From contig NZ_JQLI01000008.1 of assembly GCF_000744095.1 (NCBI RefSeq), forward strand, positions 1,798,001-1,862,000: 64,000 nt of DNA, written 5' to 3'. Position 1 is the first letter of the stretch. Every line of letters begins with the position of its first letter. Of the stretch, positions 26,276-33,239 are shown one piece after another. The translations under genes and the position numbers were made by a program. A model generated the notes under the pieces. The model worked only from the letters and a program-made list of their open reading frames with translations, did no database searches and had not been told where the DNA came from. Source of the DNA: Cupriavidus necator A5-1 (GTDB lineage: Bacteria > Pseudomonadota > Gammaproteobacteria > Burkholderiales > Burkholderiaceae).

Positions 26276-28177
26276 ATGAGCCAAGCCACCACCACCAGCC
26301 ATTATTTCGTCGAAAGCCCCAGTACCCGCGCCCTGGTGCTCGGAGCGGTCGGCGTCGTCTTCGGCGATATCGGCACCAGCCCGCTGTATGCCCTGAAGGA
26401 GTGTTTCAGCAAGGAACACGGCATAGCGTTCAGCCCCGACGCCGTGCTGGGCGTCATCTCGATGCTGTTCTGGGCCATGACCATCGTGGTCTCGATCAAG
26501 TACGTGGTGTTCGTGATGCGGGCCGACAACGACGGCGAAGGCGGCGTGCTGGCGCTGATGGCGCTGGTGTTGCGCACCGTGGCGCCACGCTCGGGCAAGG
26601 CCAAGGTGCTGATGATGCTCGGCATCTTCGGCGCCTGCATGTTCTATGGCGATGCCGTGATCACGCCGGCTATCTCCGTGCTGTCCGCAGTGGAGGGGCT
26701 GGAGATCGCCGCGCCGCAGCTTTCGCAATTCGTGATACCGATCACGCTGGTGATCCTGGCCGGGCTGTTCCTGATTCAGCGCCACGGCACCGCCGCGGTG
26801 GGCAAGCTGTTCGGGCCGATCATGACGGCGTGGTTTCTGGCGCTGGGGGCGCTGGGCATCTTCAACCTGGTCCAGGCGCCCGAGATCCTGAAGGCGGTCA
26901 ATCCTTACTACGGGATCCACTTCCTCCTTGAGCATGCACTGCAGGCCTTTATCGTGCTGGGCTCGGTGTTCCTGGTGCTGACCGGGGCCGAGGCGCTGTA
27001 TGTCGATATGGGCCATTTCGGCGCGCGCCCGATCCGTATCGGCTGGTTCGTGCTGGTGATGCCGTGCCTGATGCTGAACTACTTCGGCCAGGGCGCGATG
27101 CTGCTGAACAACCCCGCCGGCGCCGAAAACCCGTTCTTCCTGATGGTGCCCGAGCTGCTGCAGCTGCCGATGGTGCTGCTGGCCACCTGCGCCACCGTGA
27201 TCGCCTCGCAGGCGGTGATCTCCGGCGCGTTCTCGCTGACCAGCCAGGCGATCCAGCTCGGCTTTGTGCCGCGCATGCGCGTGCGTTACACCTCGGCCGC
27301 CGAGATCGGCCAGATCTATCTGCCGGTGGTCAACTGGCTGCTGCTGGTGCTGGTGTTCGGCGTGGTGATCTCGTTCAAGAAGTCGGAGAACCTGGCCGCG
27401 GCCTACGGTATTGCCGTGACGACCACCATGGTCATCACCACCTTCCTGGCGGCGGTGTGCATGCGCAATGTGTGGAAGTGGAACCCGGCGCTGGTGGCAG
27501 TGCTCAGCACCGCCTTCATCGTGGTGGACATGGCGTTCTTTTCGGCCAACCTGCTCAAGGTCGCCGAAGGCGGCTGGTTCCCGCTGCTGTTGGGCGCCTC
27601 CGCGTTCTTCCTGCTGATGACCTGGTACAGCGGCCGCAAGCTGCTGCGCGCGCGCAGCCTGGAAGATGGCATCCCGCTGGAGCCCTTTATCGCCGGCCTG
27701 CTGGCGCACCCGCCGCATCGCGTCGAGGGCACCGCGGTGTTCCTGACCGGCAATACCGATTCCGTGCCGGTGTCGCTGCTGCATAACCTGAAGCACAACC
27801 GCGTGCTGCACGAGCGCGTGGTGTTCCTGAACTTCATCACGCGCGACGTGCCGTACGTGGACGACGACCATCGCCTGAGCTGCAAGGACCTGGGCGGCGG
27901 CGTCTATATCCTGAAGTCAGAGTACGGTTTCAAGGAAACGCCGGATGTGCAGAAGGTGCTGGACCTGGCCGACCGCAAGCTCAACATGCACTTCGAGCTG
28001 ATGGAAACGTCGTTCTTTATCGCGCGCGAATCGGTGATCCCGTCCAAGCTGCCGGGCATGTCGATGTGGCGCGAGAGCCTGTTTGCCTGGATGCATCAGA
28101 ACGGCGCCAAGCCGTCGGATTTCTTCCAGATCCCGGCCAACCGGGTCGTGGAACTGGGCACCAAGGTCGAGATCTGA
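26276..28177 (+). CDS. kup: Low-affinity potassium transporter Kup
   Basis: A 633-residue K+:H+ symporter of the KUP/HAK/KT family. The N-terminal 'LGAVGVVFGDIGTSPLYALK' is the family signature, followed by about 12 transmembrane helices ('FYGDAVITPAISVLSAVEGL', 'NYFGQGAMLLNNP') and a cytoplasmic C-terminal domain. E. coli Kup is 622 residues. The ATG at 26276 (MSQATTTSHYFVES) is preferred over an in-frame start at 26132. An IS607-family element lies directly downstream. Confidence 0.95.
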   Translation: MSQATTTSHYFVESPSTRALVLGAVGVVFGDIGTSPLYALKECFSKEHGIAFSPDAVLGVISMLFWAMTIVVSIKYVVFVMRADNDGEGGVLALMALVLRTVAPRSGKAKVLMMLGIFGACMFYGDAVITPAISVLSAVEGLEIAAPQLSQFVIPITLVILAGLFLIQRHGTAAVGKLFGPIMTAWFLALGALGIFNLVQAPEILKAVNPYYGIHFLLEHALQAFIVLGSVFLVLTGAEALYVDMGHFGARPIRIGWFVLVMPCLMLNYFGQGAMLLNNPAGAENPFFLMVPELLQLPMVLLATCATVIASQAVISGAFSLTSQAIQLGFVPRMRVRYTSAAEIGQIYLPVVNWLLLVLVFGVVISFKKSENLAAAYGIAVTTTMVITTFLAAVCMRNVWKWNPALVAVLSTAFIVVDMAFFSANLLKVAEGGWFPLLLGASAFFLLMTWYSGRKLLRARSLEDGIPLEPFIAGLLAHPPHRVEGTAVFLTGNTDSVPVSLLHNLKHNRVLHERVVFLNFITRDVPYVDDDHRLSCKDLGGGVYILKSEYGFKETPDVQKVLDLADRKLNMHFELMETSFFIARESVIPSKLPGMSMWRESLFAWMHQNGAKPSDFFQIPANRVVELGTKVEI

Positions 28178-28211
28178 GCGCGCGGGCCGGGCGCCCGCAG
28201 CCATCGACACA

Positions 28212-28284
28212 GACCGCTCTTCCAAATCTAAGCAAGCGTACGCATCGCTGATGGCGACGTCTTTGCAGATTTGGACGCGCGGTC
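28212..28284 (-). ncRNA. Right-end hairpin, candidate omegaRNA (reRNA) scaffold end
   Basis: GACCGC-TCT-TCCAAATCT (28212-28229) pairs with AGATTTGGA-CGC-GCGGTC (28267-28284): a 6-bp and a 9-bp stem separated by a 3x3 internal loop, with a 37-nt terminal loop. It spans the tnpB 3' end and the bases just beyond it, where TnpB guide RNAs of IS200/605 and IS607 elements are encoded, on the tnpB strand. The guide would come from sequence past the element end (the kup 3' region). Inferred from position and structure. Confidence 0.5.
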
Positions 28285-29769
28285 ACCAACCCGAGCGCGC
28301 GGTAACGCGCGCATTCGCTGCCGGTACTCCGGCAGGCGCATTGAATTCACATTGGCGCCCCCTCTCGGGACTCCCGTCCATCCTTGCGGATGGAATCGCC
28401 AATCACACCGCCCGATAATCTGAACGGGGCCCGAGCAGGGCAGATGGGAGCAGTCCACAGCGCCGCCGACTTGCGTCAGCAGCCGCCGCAGACCGTTTTG
28501 ACAGGCATTCTCGTCGCGCAGGTGGCAGGTGCCGCAGCCCGGGCAATCCCACTCCCGAATTGCGGGCGCTATCCCGCCCTCGACAACGTGACCACACGCA
28601 TGGCACGTTCGCGTGGTGCCGGTTTCATCCAGCACCAGCGCATGCTTTCTGGAGCGCGTCGCGACCCACGAGACAATGTCCTTGAATGCACCGTGCATCG
28701 TTCTGTTTCTTACCGCGCGGTTGTATTTGCGGCCCTTGCCGTGGTTGGTGTTCTCCGGCACGTAGTTGCCGATCCCAATCACGTCGTAGTGCCTGCAGAG
28801 CTGGTTCGCCAGCGAATACATGAAGTGCTTTTTCTGTTCTCGCACTTTGGTTTGCATTCGCTCCACAGCGTCGTCCAAACGCTTCCAGCGGCGACTGGGA
28901 CGCCAATGCGTCGACACTGTGCCATCGCCGTGGACGGTATCTACCCACAGCGACTTTGCTATGCAGCGGTCACGCAGACTCGTTAGCCGATCGAGAATGT
29001 GCTCCGACTCCTTCAACTTCTCAAGATTGGACAATTCGAAGGCGCGCCCCTCAGTATCCAGAGCGTAGCCAAAGTTCTTCAGGTTCGGATCGATGTAGAC
29101 CACGCGCGTGCCGCGTTGCCTGGCCTTCTTCTGCCCCTTGAACGTGAACACAGCGAAATAGCGGTCGCGGCCCTCGCGGACGATCCGGCAAGTGCGAGCG
29201 CTCGCGATCTCCTTGGGTGTCTTCTCCATCTTCAGGCGCAGCGACAGCCGCTGTCCTTGCGCGTTCGCGCCGAACGATAGGATGAGCCAACCGAACTGGG
29301 AAACATTCCAGCCTTTGCCTGGCTCGTCGTATTCCAGGCTCATCCAGTGCTTGGCCCATGCCTTGTACTTGACCCAGCCCACGTCTGGGCCGCAGCGCTG
29401 TCCATTCTTCGACTTTCGATGCGAGGCAATGGCCTTGGCCATGCGCAGCGCGACATTCTTCAGCGGTGAAGAAAACACGCAGCGCAAGAACGGATGACGC
29501 TCCTTGAGCGGCGGCACGAGGTTGCGAAGCCCGATCTCGGAATAGACCTCCGACAGGAGCTTCTTGGTTCGCGCCTCATCAAGATAGCCATAGCCGCCGA
29601 CGATGGACAACTCCGCCATGCGCGTCTCGACTTCGTCCTTGAGTCGATTCCATAGCCAGTTGCAGATTTTGGATTGCCCGTCGAGCTTGCCCGCAGCATC
29701 AGCGTCCACCACCAGACGGACCTTCCTCGCGAACTGGATAGTGCTGGGATCAGCCCTCTTGAATGGCAT
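28228..29769 (-). CDS. tnpB: TnpB RNA-guided nuclease of an IS607 element, with rearranged RuvC glutamate
   Basis: A 513-residue TnpB. RuvC-I Asp227 is in 'VVYIDPNLKNFGYALD'. At RuvC-II, where most TnpBs have I-x-I-E-D-L, this protein reads IGIGNYV, so the Glu is Gly334. A glutamate occurs 48 residues later (Glu382 in 'LVLDETGTTRTCHACG'), directly before the zinc finger C389xxC392...C409xxC412. RuvC-III Asp419 is in 'HLRDENACQN'. This matches the relocated catalytic Glu described for Fanzors and related TnpBs. About 85 extra residues follow RuvC-III. The start overlaps tnpA by 20 bp. Confidence 0.9.
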   Translation of the reverse strand: MPFKRADPSTIQFARKVRLVVDADAAGKLDGQSKICNWLWNRLKDEVETRMAELSIVGGYGYLDEARTKKLLSEVYSEIGLRNLVPPLKERHPFLRCVFSSPLKNVALRMAKAIASHRKSKNGQRCGPDVGWVKYKAWAKHWMSLEYDEPGKGWNVSQFGWLILSFGANAQGQRLSLRLKMEKTPKEIASARTCRIVREGRDRYFAVFTFKGQKKARQRGTRVVYIDPNLKNFGYALDTEGRAFELSNLEKLKESEHILDRLTSLRDRCIAKSLWVDTVHGDGTVSTHWRPSRRWKRLDDAVERMQTKVREQKKHFMYSLANQLCRHYDVIGIGNYVPENTNHGKGRKYNRAVRNRTMHGAFKDIVSWVATRSRKHALVLDETGTTRTCHACGHVVEGGIAPAIREWDCPGCGTCHLRDENACQNGLRRLLTQVGGAVDCSHLPCSGPVQIIGRCDWRFHPQGWTGVPRGGANVNSMRLPEYRQRMRALPRARVGDRASKSAKTSPSAMRTLA

Positions 29770-30391
29770 CTGCAGCCTCTTTCAGGGCTTTCATGGCGTG
29801 ACGATTCTTGTGGGAACGGCTGCCATAGAGGTGCGCCGAAAAGACGGTAATGATCTCAAGCACGTCGCAGGCAAGATCCTCCTCATACGTCGAATCGCCT
29901 TTGGCATTGATGATGACGACTTCCGTTCCGAATTGCTCGCACAGAGCAAAAACGAGCTCTGCACCAAATCGCAAGAGCCGGTCCTTGTGTGTGATGACAA
30001 GCCGATCAACGCCTCCGGCACAGATACGTTTGAGCAGTTGCTTGAGGCCCTTCTTCTCATAGTTCATGCCGGAGCCGAGATCCCGGATGAGTTCGAAGGG
30101 CCATCCCTTCGCAGCGCAGAACGACTCCAGCACCTGGCACTGACGCTCCAGATCGGCCTTCTGGTCGTGGCTGGAAACGCGCGCATAGGCGAGCGTAGTA
30201 CGCCCGCGCTCTGCTTCCTCGACCTTCTTGCCGGCCAACTCCATTAGAGCGGTCAAATTATAGCGACGATGACCACCCGGAGTCCGATCGGCGGAGATCT
30301 TCCCGTCGAGCTCCCATCGGCGAAGCGTGCCAGGGTGGATGCCCAGCATCGCGCACGCCTCCTTCATCGTAACTTTAGCAAGTATGCTCAT
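29750..30391 (-). CDS. tnpA: IS607-family serine recombinase (transposase)
   Basis: A 213-residue recombinase from the ATG at 30391 (a GTG at 30409 is possible). Residues about 8-40 are a MerR-like DNA-binding domain ('ACAMLGIHPGTLRRWELDG', 'TPGGHRRYN'). The catalytic domain follows, with the nucleophile serine in 'LAYARVSSHDQKADLERQC', then 'GSGMNYEKKGLKQLL' and 'LVITHKDRLLRFG'. The DNA-binding domain at the N-terminus is the IS607 order, opposite to classical resolvases. Both catalytic regions look intact, so it may be active. Confidence 0.95.
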   Translation of the reverse strand: MSILAKVTMKEACAMLGIHPGTLRRWELDGKISADRTPGGHRRYNLTALMELAGKKVEEAERGRTTLAYARVSSHDQKADLERQCQVLESFCAAKGWPFELIRDLGSGMNYEKKGLKQLLKRICAGGVDRLVITHKDRLLRFGAELVFALCEQFGTEVVIINAKGDSTYEEDLACDVLEIITVFSAHLYGSRSHKNRHAMKALKEAADAIQEG

Positions 30392-30443
30392 GGGTGATAA
30401 TAATTGCACACCTATAAGCAGTTTACAAGGGGCTGCTCACTTG

Positions 30444-30487
30444 CCCCCGGGTGTTCGCCGCCAGGCGACCCCCGGGGGGTTGTTTTG
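30444..30487 (+). terminator. Plus-strand terminator, possibly the displaced kup terminator
   Basis: CCCCCGGG-TGT-TCGCC pairs with GGCGA-CC-CCCGGGGG (30444-30478) around a GCCA loop and is followed by GTTGTTTTG on the plus strand. On the minus strand there is no T-tract, so it does not suit the leftward gene ending at 30504. The only plus-strand gene nearby is kup, 2.3 kb upstream across the insertion element. Confidence 0.7.
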
Positions 30488-30503
30488 CGCCACGCTCCTG
30501 CGT

Positions 30504-31508
30504 TTATGCCGCCATGGCAGGCGAGTGGCCGCTGGCCGGCATCGCGTACATCAGCGGCGCCATCGCCGCCTGGATCCGCGCCATCTGCGTCTCGGTGACC
30601 ATGTCGGTGAGCAGCTTGCCGAAGCGCGGCTCGAGCGCGCCGGTGACGATATAGGTCCAGCGGTACGCCTTCAGCACCGTCTCGGCGATCTGCGCGGCAT
30701 GCTCGTGGCGGCCGGTCACCTGCACGAAGTAGGCCGCATCGGCGCTGGCCTGCGCCTGCACGATCTCGTCCATGGCGGTGACCAGCGCGGTCATGTCGTC
30801 GATCGCGGCATCGCGCTCGGCGGCGTCGATGCGCGCATCCTCGCGCAGCCATTCCAGCTCGTCCATGATGGCGTGCTGCGATTCCTCGCGCCAGTGGTAC
30901 AGGAACACATCCTTGTACAGCTCGGACAGTCCGGGTGCCGTGCCGATGCTGGCGCGGTAGTGCGCCTGCGAGAACAGCTCGAGCTGGCAGGTCATCGCCA
31001 GCACGGCCCAGTTGCGCTTGCTCAGCACAAAGGCCGCGACTTCGTTTGGGACGGCGCCGAACTGGTAGCCGGCCGGCATGTCCGTGGCCGCCAGCTGCTC
31101 GATGCGGCGGAACAGTTCCTGGTGCTTGAGTTCTTCGTCGGTGAAGCGCACCAGCGCCTCCAGCGCGGTCTGGTCGCCGAACCAGTGGTCGCGGCTCAGT
31201 TCCAGTACCTTGGCGCTGACGAAGCGCTCCACCAGCCCGAACATATTGGCGTAGGTGCGGCCCTGCACCTGGCTAAGGAAGCGCTGCTCGTCGGCAGTCA
31301 GGAAGCGCAGCTCGTCTACCAGCGACAGGCCGTCGGGCAGGAACTTCTGGGTGAGGTTGAAGGTGCGGCCGCGGATCACGTCGCGGTCGATATCCCAGCG
31401 GATGCGGCGGGACGCGGCGATGCAGCGCGCATAGCGTTGCGTGTCGATCCGGAAGGTGGCAGTGGCTTGGGCGGTGCCTTGGGTGGCAGTTTGGGCAGCG
31501 GATTGCAT
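30504..31508 (-). CDS. Ferritin-like diiron protein of unknown function
   Basis: A 334-residue protein with a four-helix diiron pattern: Glu94 ('FGLVERFVSAK'), Glu126-x-x-His129 ('TDEELKHQELF'), Glu177 ('CQLELFSQAHY') and Glu209-x-x-His212 ('WREESQHAIMDE'). This E, ExxH, E, ExxH spacing is that of class I diiron oxygenases/oxidases, but the overall sequence is not one I can assign to a named enzyme; an AurF-like or tRNA-hydroxylase-like role is possible. The ATG at 31508 has AGGAG 6 nt upstream. The divergent partner is a small membrane protein gene at 31953. Confidence 0.8.
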   Translation of the reverse strand: MQSAAQTATQGTAQATATFRIDTQRYARCIAASRRIRWDIDRDVIRGRTFNLTQKFLPDGLSLVDELRFLTADEQRFLSQVQGRTYANMFGLVERFVSAKVLELSRDHWFGDQTALEALVRFTDEELKHQELFRRIEQLAATDMPAGYQFGAVPNEVAAFVLSKRNWAVLAMTCQLELFSQAHYRASIGTAPGLSELYKDVFLYHWREESQHAIMDELEWLREDARIDAAERDAAIDDMTALVTAMDEIVQAQASADAAYFVQVTGRHEHAAQIAETVLKAYRWTYIVTGALEPRFGKLLTDMVTETQMARIQAAMAPLMYAMPASGHSPAMAA

Positions 31509-31577
31509 GGAGACTCCTGTGCAGTGTTGTCCGTCCCTCGGGAGACGGTGCGCCAATCTTTGCAGTGCGCCCGCGCC

Positions 31578-31868
31578 CGCGCATGAGGCCGGTGTCCCGG
31601 AACGGCCGTTGCGGCTCGCTGTAGCCGCATGCACGCCGGGACAGCGGTCCCGGGCGCAGCGGTGCGGGGCCTGCCAGACTGGCGCAACGGCGCGCGGCGC
31701 GCGTGGCAGCGCTTCCCGGCCCGCAAGGCCGGCGCCCGGCAGGAGCTTTCCTGAACCGCCACACCGCCCCGCGCATGCCATGCGCCACCCGCGCATCCGG
31801 CATCGGGGCGCTTGTCCCGGGAAGTTTCCCGCCGCGCAGGCGGACCCGGGACACCGGCCTCATGCGCG
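31578..31868. repeat. 23-bp inverted repeat enclosing five GTCCCGG sites (divergent intergenic region)
   Basis: The 444-bp gap 31509-31952 has no gene. A perfect 23-bp inverted repeat (31578-31600 and 31846-31868, core GGCCGGTGTCCCGG) encloses it. GTCCCGG or its complement occurs at 31594-31600, 31636-31642, 31647-31653, 31814-31820 and 31846-31852; the second and third form CCGGGAC-AGCG-GTCCCGG. The arrangement suggests a multi-site operator for a dimeric regulator serving both divergent genes, or a MITE-like unit with terminal repeats. Confidence 0.65.
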
Positions 31869-31952
31869 CGTACCGTCCCGCGCCAGACAATGCAATCCTC
31901 ACCTTGTCACTGGCCGCCTTCGCGGCGGTCCCTTCCAGAAGGAGCCCGTGCC

Positions 31953-32396
31953 ATGCGCCCGTTGCAGCAGTGGTCTCGCCAGTCCAGCCGGTATGCCGAC
32001 GATGTCCGTCGCATGCTGCCGCTGCGACGCGCGCTTCCACGGTGGCTGCGATGGGTGCTGCGTCACCGCATGGCACGCACCGGCGCGGCGATGCTGCTGC
32101 CGGCGCTCCTGCTGCTCTACGTCTTCTGTCATTCACATGCGAACTGGGAATCGTGCCTCGCCTCACTGCGTGAGCTGAATCACGATCACGGCGCGCCGGC
32201 GCGCGAGCTGGGACGCGCGTTGTCGCTGGCGCGCTCCCTGCGCGGACGCCAGGTACCGGATGCCGCTGCCTGGCACGCCGCGGTGCGGCTGGCCGCCGAC
32301 GAAGTGTCGGCGTGCCTGGCGGCACTCCAGCGCAGTCCGGCGCGGCTGCTGCCGTCGCTGGCGCCGCTGTTCGCGATGCTCGGATGGCTGCACTGA
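31953..32396 (+). CDS. Small membrane protein, unknown function
   Basis: A 147-residue protein starting MRPLQQWSRQSSRYADDVRR at an ATG with AAGGAG 9 nt upstream. An Arg-rich N-terminus precedes a single hydrophobic helix ('MARTGAAMLLPALLLLYVF', about residues 45-63), then a soluble Leu/Ala/Arg-rich domain. Topology is likely N-in with an exterior C-terminus. No recognised domain. It is divergent from the diiron gene and 210 bp upstream of an exported repeat protein. An in-frame extension back to 31812 is possible but lacks an RBS. Confidence 0.6.
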   Translation: MRPLQQWSRQSSRYADDVRRMLPLRRALPRWLRWVLRHRMARTGAAMLLPALLLLYVFCHSHANWESCLASLRELNHDHGAPARELGRALSLARSLRGRQVPDAAAWHAAVRLAADEVSACLAALQRSPARLLPSLAPLFAMLGWLH

Positions 32397-32606
32397 CGCA
32401 GAGCGCTCCTTTCCCCGCATCCGCACCCAACTGATCCAGGAGTCCGGCGCGACGCCGCTGCCACGATGGGATGGCAGCCGGCCCGCGCCAGGCAACGGCT
32501 TGCACGGCAGAGGCGATCCCGTGCGGCCCGTGCCGTTCCGTAGCTGATCGCCTGCACGAGGAGTGCCGTCGCGGCAATGCCGCCGACACCCCTGTTGGAG
32601 ATAGCA

Positions 32607-32996
32607 ATGCATAAGAATTTTGCCAAGACCCTGCTTGCCGCTGCCGCACTCGCCGCCGGGCTCAGCCAGACCGCCCACGCCGGTGCCTATGCTGATGCAC
32701 TGATCGTTGGCGCGCCGGGACACAACGGCCAGCGCGACGCCTTTACCGATGGCGCGCGCAGTCCGGCCACCGAGGCCACCATGCTGCCCGTGGTCGCGCG
32801 TCAGGGCATGTCCGTGTGCGCGGTCCGTGGCTTTGATCCGTACCGGGACGGCATGCGCAAGCCTGATCCTTACACCGATGGCGCCCGCATGGGCCAGTTC
32901 GATCCGTTTACGGAGGGGACCCGCATCAACGCGCGCGATGGCTCCACCGACGGCGCGCGCAGCGATGCGCGCGACAGCGGGGAATGCCTGTCCTGA
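32607..32996 (+). CDS. Exported repeat protein with five D-x-x-x-[DE]-G-x-R motifs
   Basis: A 129-residue protein with a clear signal peptide (MHKNFAKTLLAAAALAAGLS ... AHA, cleavage near residue 25). The mature part holds five copies of an octapeptide: DAFTDGAR (44-51), DPYRDGMR (77-84), DPYTDGAR (87-94), DPFTEGTR (99-106) and DGSTDGAR (111-118). Two cysteines (71, 127) could form a disulfide. The acidic repeats could bind metal or a polyanion, but no function is known to me; similar small exported proteins occur in Cupriavidus. RBS GGAG precedes the ATG. Confidence 0.75.
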   Translation: MHKNFAKTLLAAAALAAGLSQTAHAGAYADALIVGAPGHNGQRDAFTDGARSPATEATMLPVVARQGMSVCAVRGFDPYRDGMRKPDPYTDGARMGQFDPFTEGTRINARDGSTDGARSDARDSGECLS

Positions 32997-33239
32997 GCCG
33001 GGCAGGGCAACGGGGCGGTTTGTCCGGGCCGCTTCGTTGTCCAGGCGCCGGGGAATGTGCGCCATGACTCGCGCATGCCCCGATATGACGCAACCCTGCC
33101 GTCAGGCAACCGGCCCGGCGCCATGCCGCGCGGGCGCCAATCCGCAACGGCACAGTTGCACCGCAAATCCTTTGCTAAGCTAGGGAAGTCACGCGGCGCG
33201 CCTGCGCAGGCAGGCCGTCCCAGCACCGCGCGACCCGAC

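Larger units (their letters stand above)
28212..30409 (-). mobile_element. IS607-family insertion element (serine recombinase tnpA + tnpB)
   Basis: About 2.2 kb holding tnpA and tnpB, both on the minus strand with a 20-bp overlap, the IS607 arrangement. The element has no long terminal inverted repeats, as expected. Exact ends are not visible: the right end lies between the kup stop (28177) and the hairpin at 28212, the left end between 30392 and the stem at 30444. Base composition is less GC-rich than the flanking genes, consistent with transfer. Coordinates given are the minimum supported span. Confidence 0.85.

Noticed and set aside
25760..27871. Open frame of 703 codons on the minus strand opposite kup
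   Set aside because: His/Gln-rich mirror frame; kup is certain.
28182..28198. GCGGGC-CGGGC-GCCCGC hairpin just after kup as its terminator
   Set aside because: No T-tract follows on either strand, and the stem at 30444 is a much better terminator; it could still have weak activity.
30377..30396. AGCAAG-containing stretch near the left end similar to 28231-28251 at the right end, as IS607 subterminal repeats
   Set aside because: Only AGCAAG and scattered bases match; the similarity is too weak to distinguish from chance.
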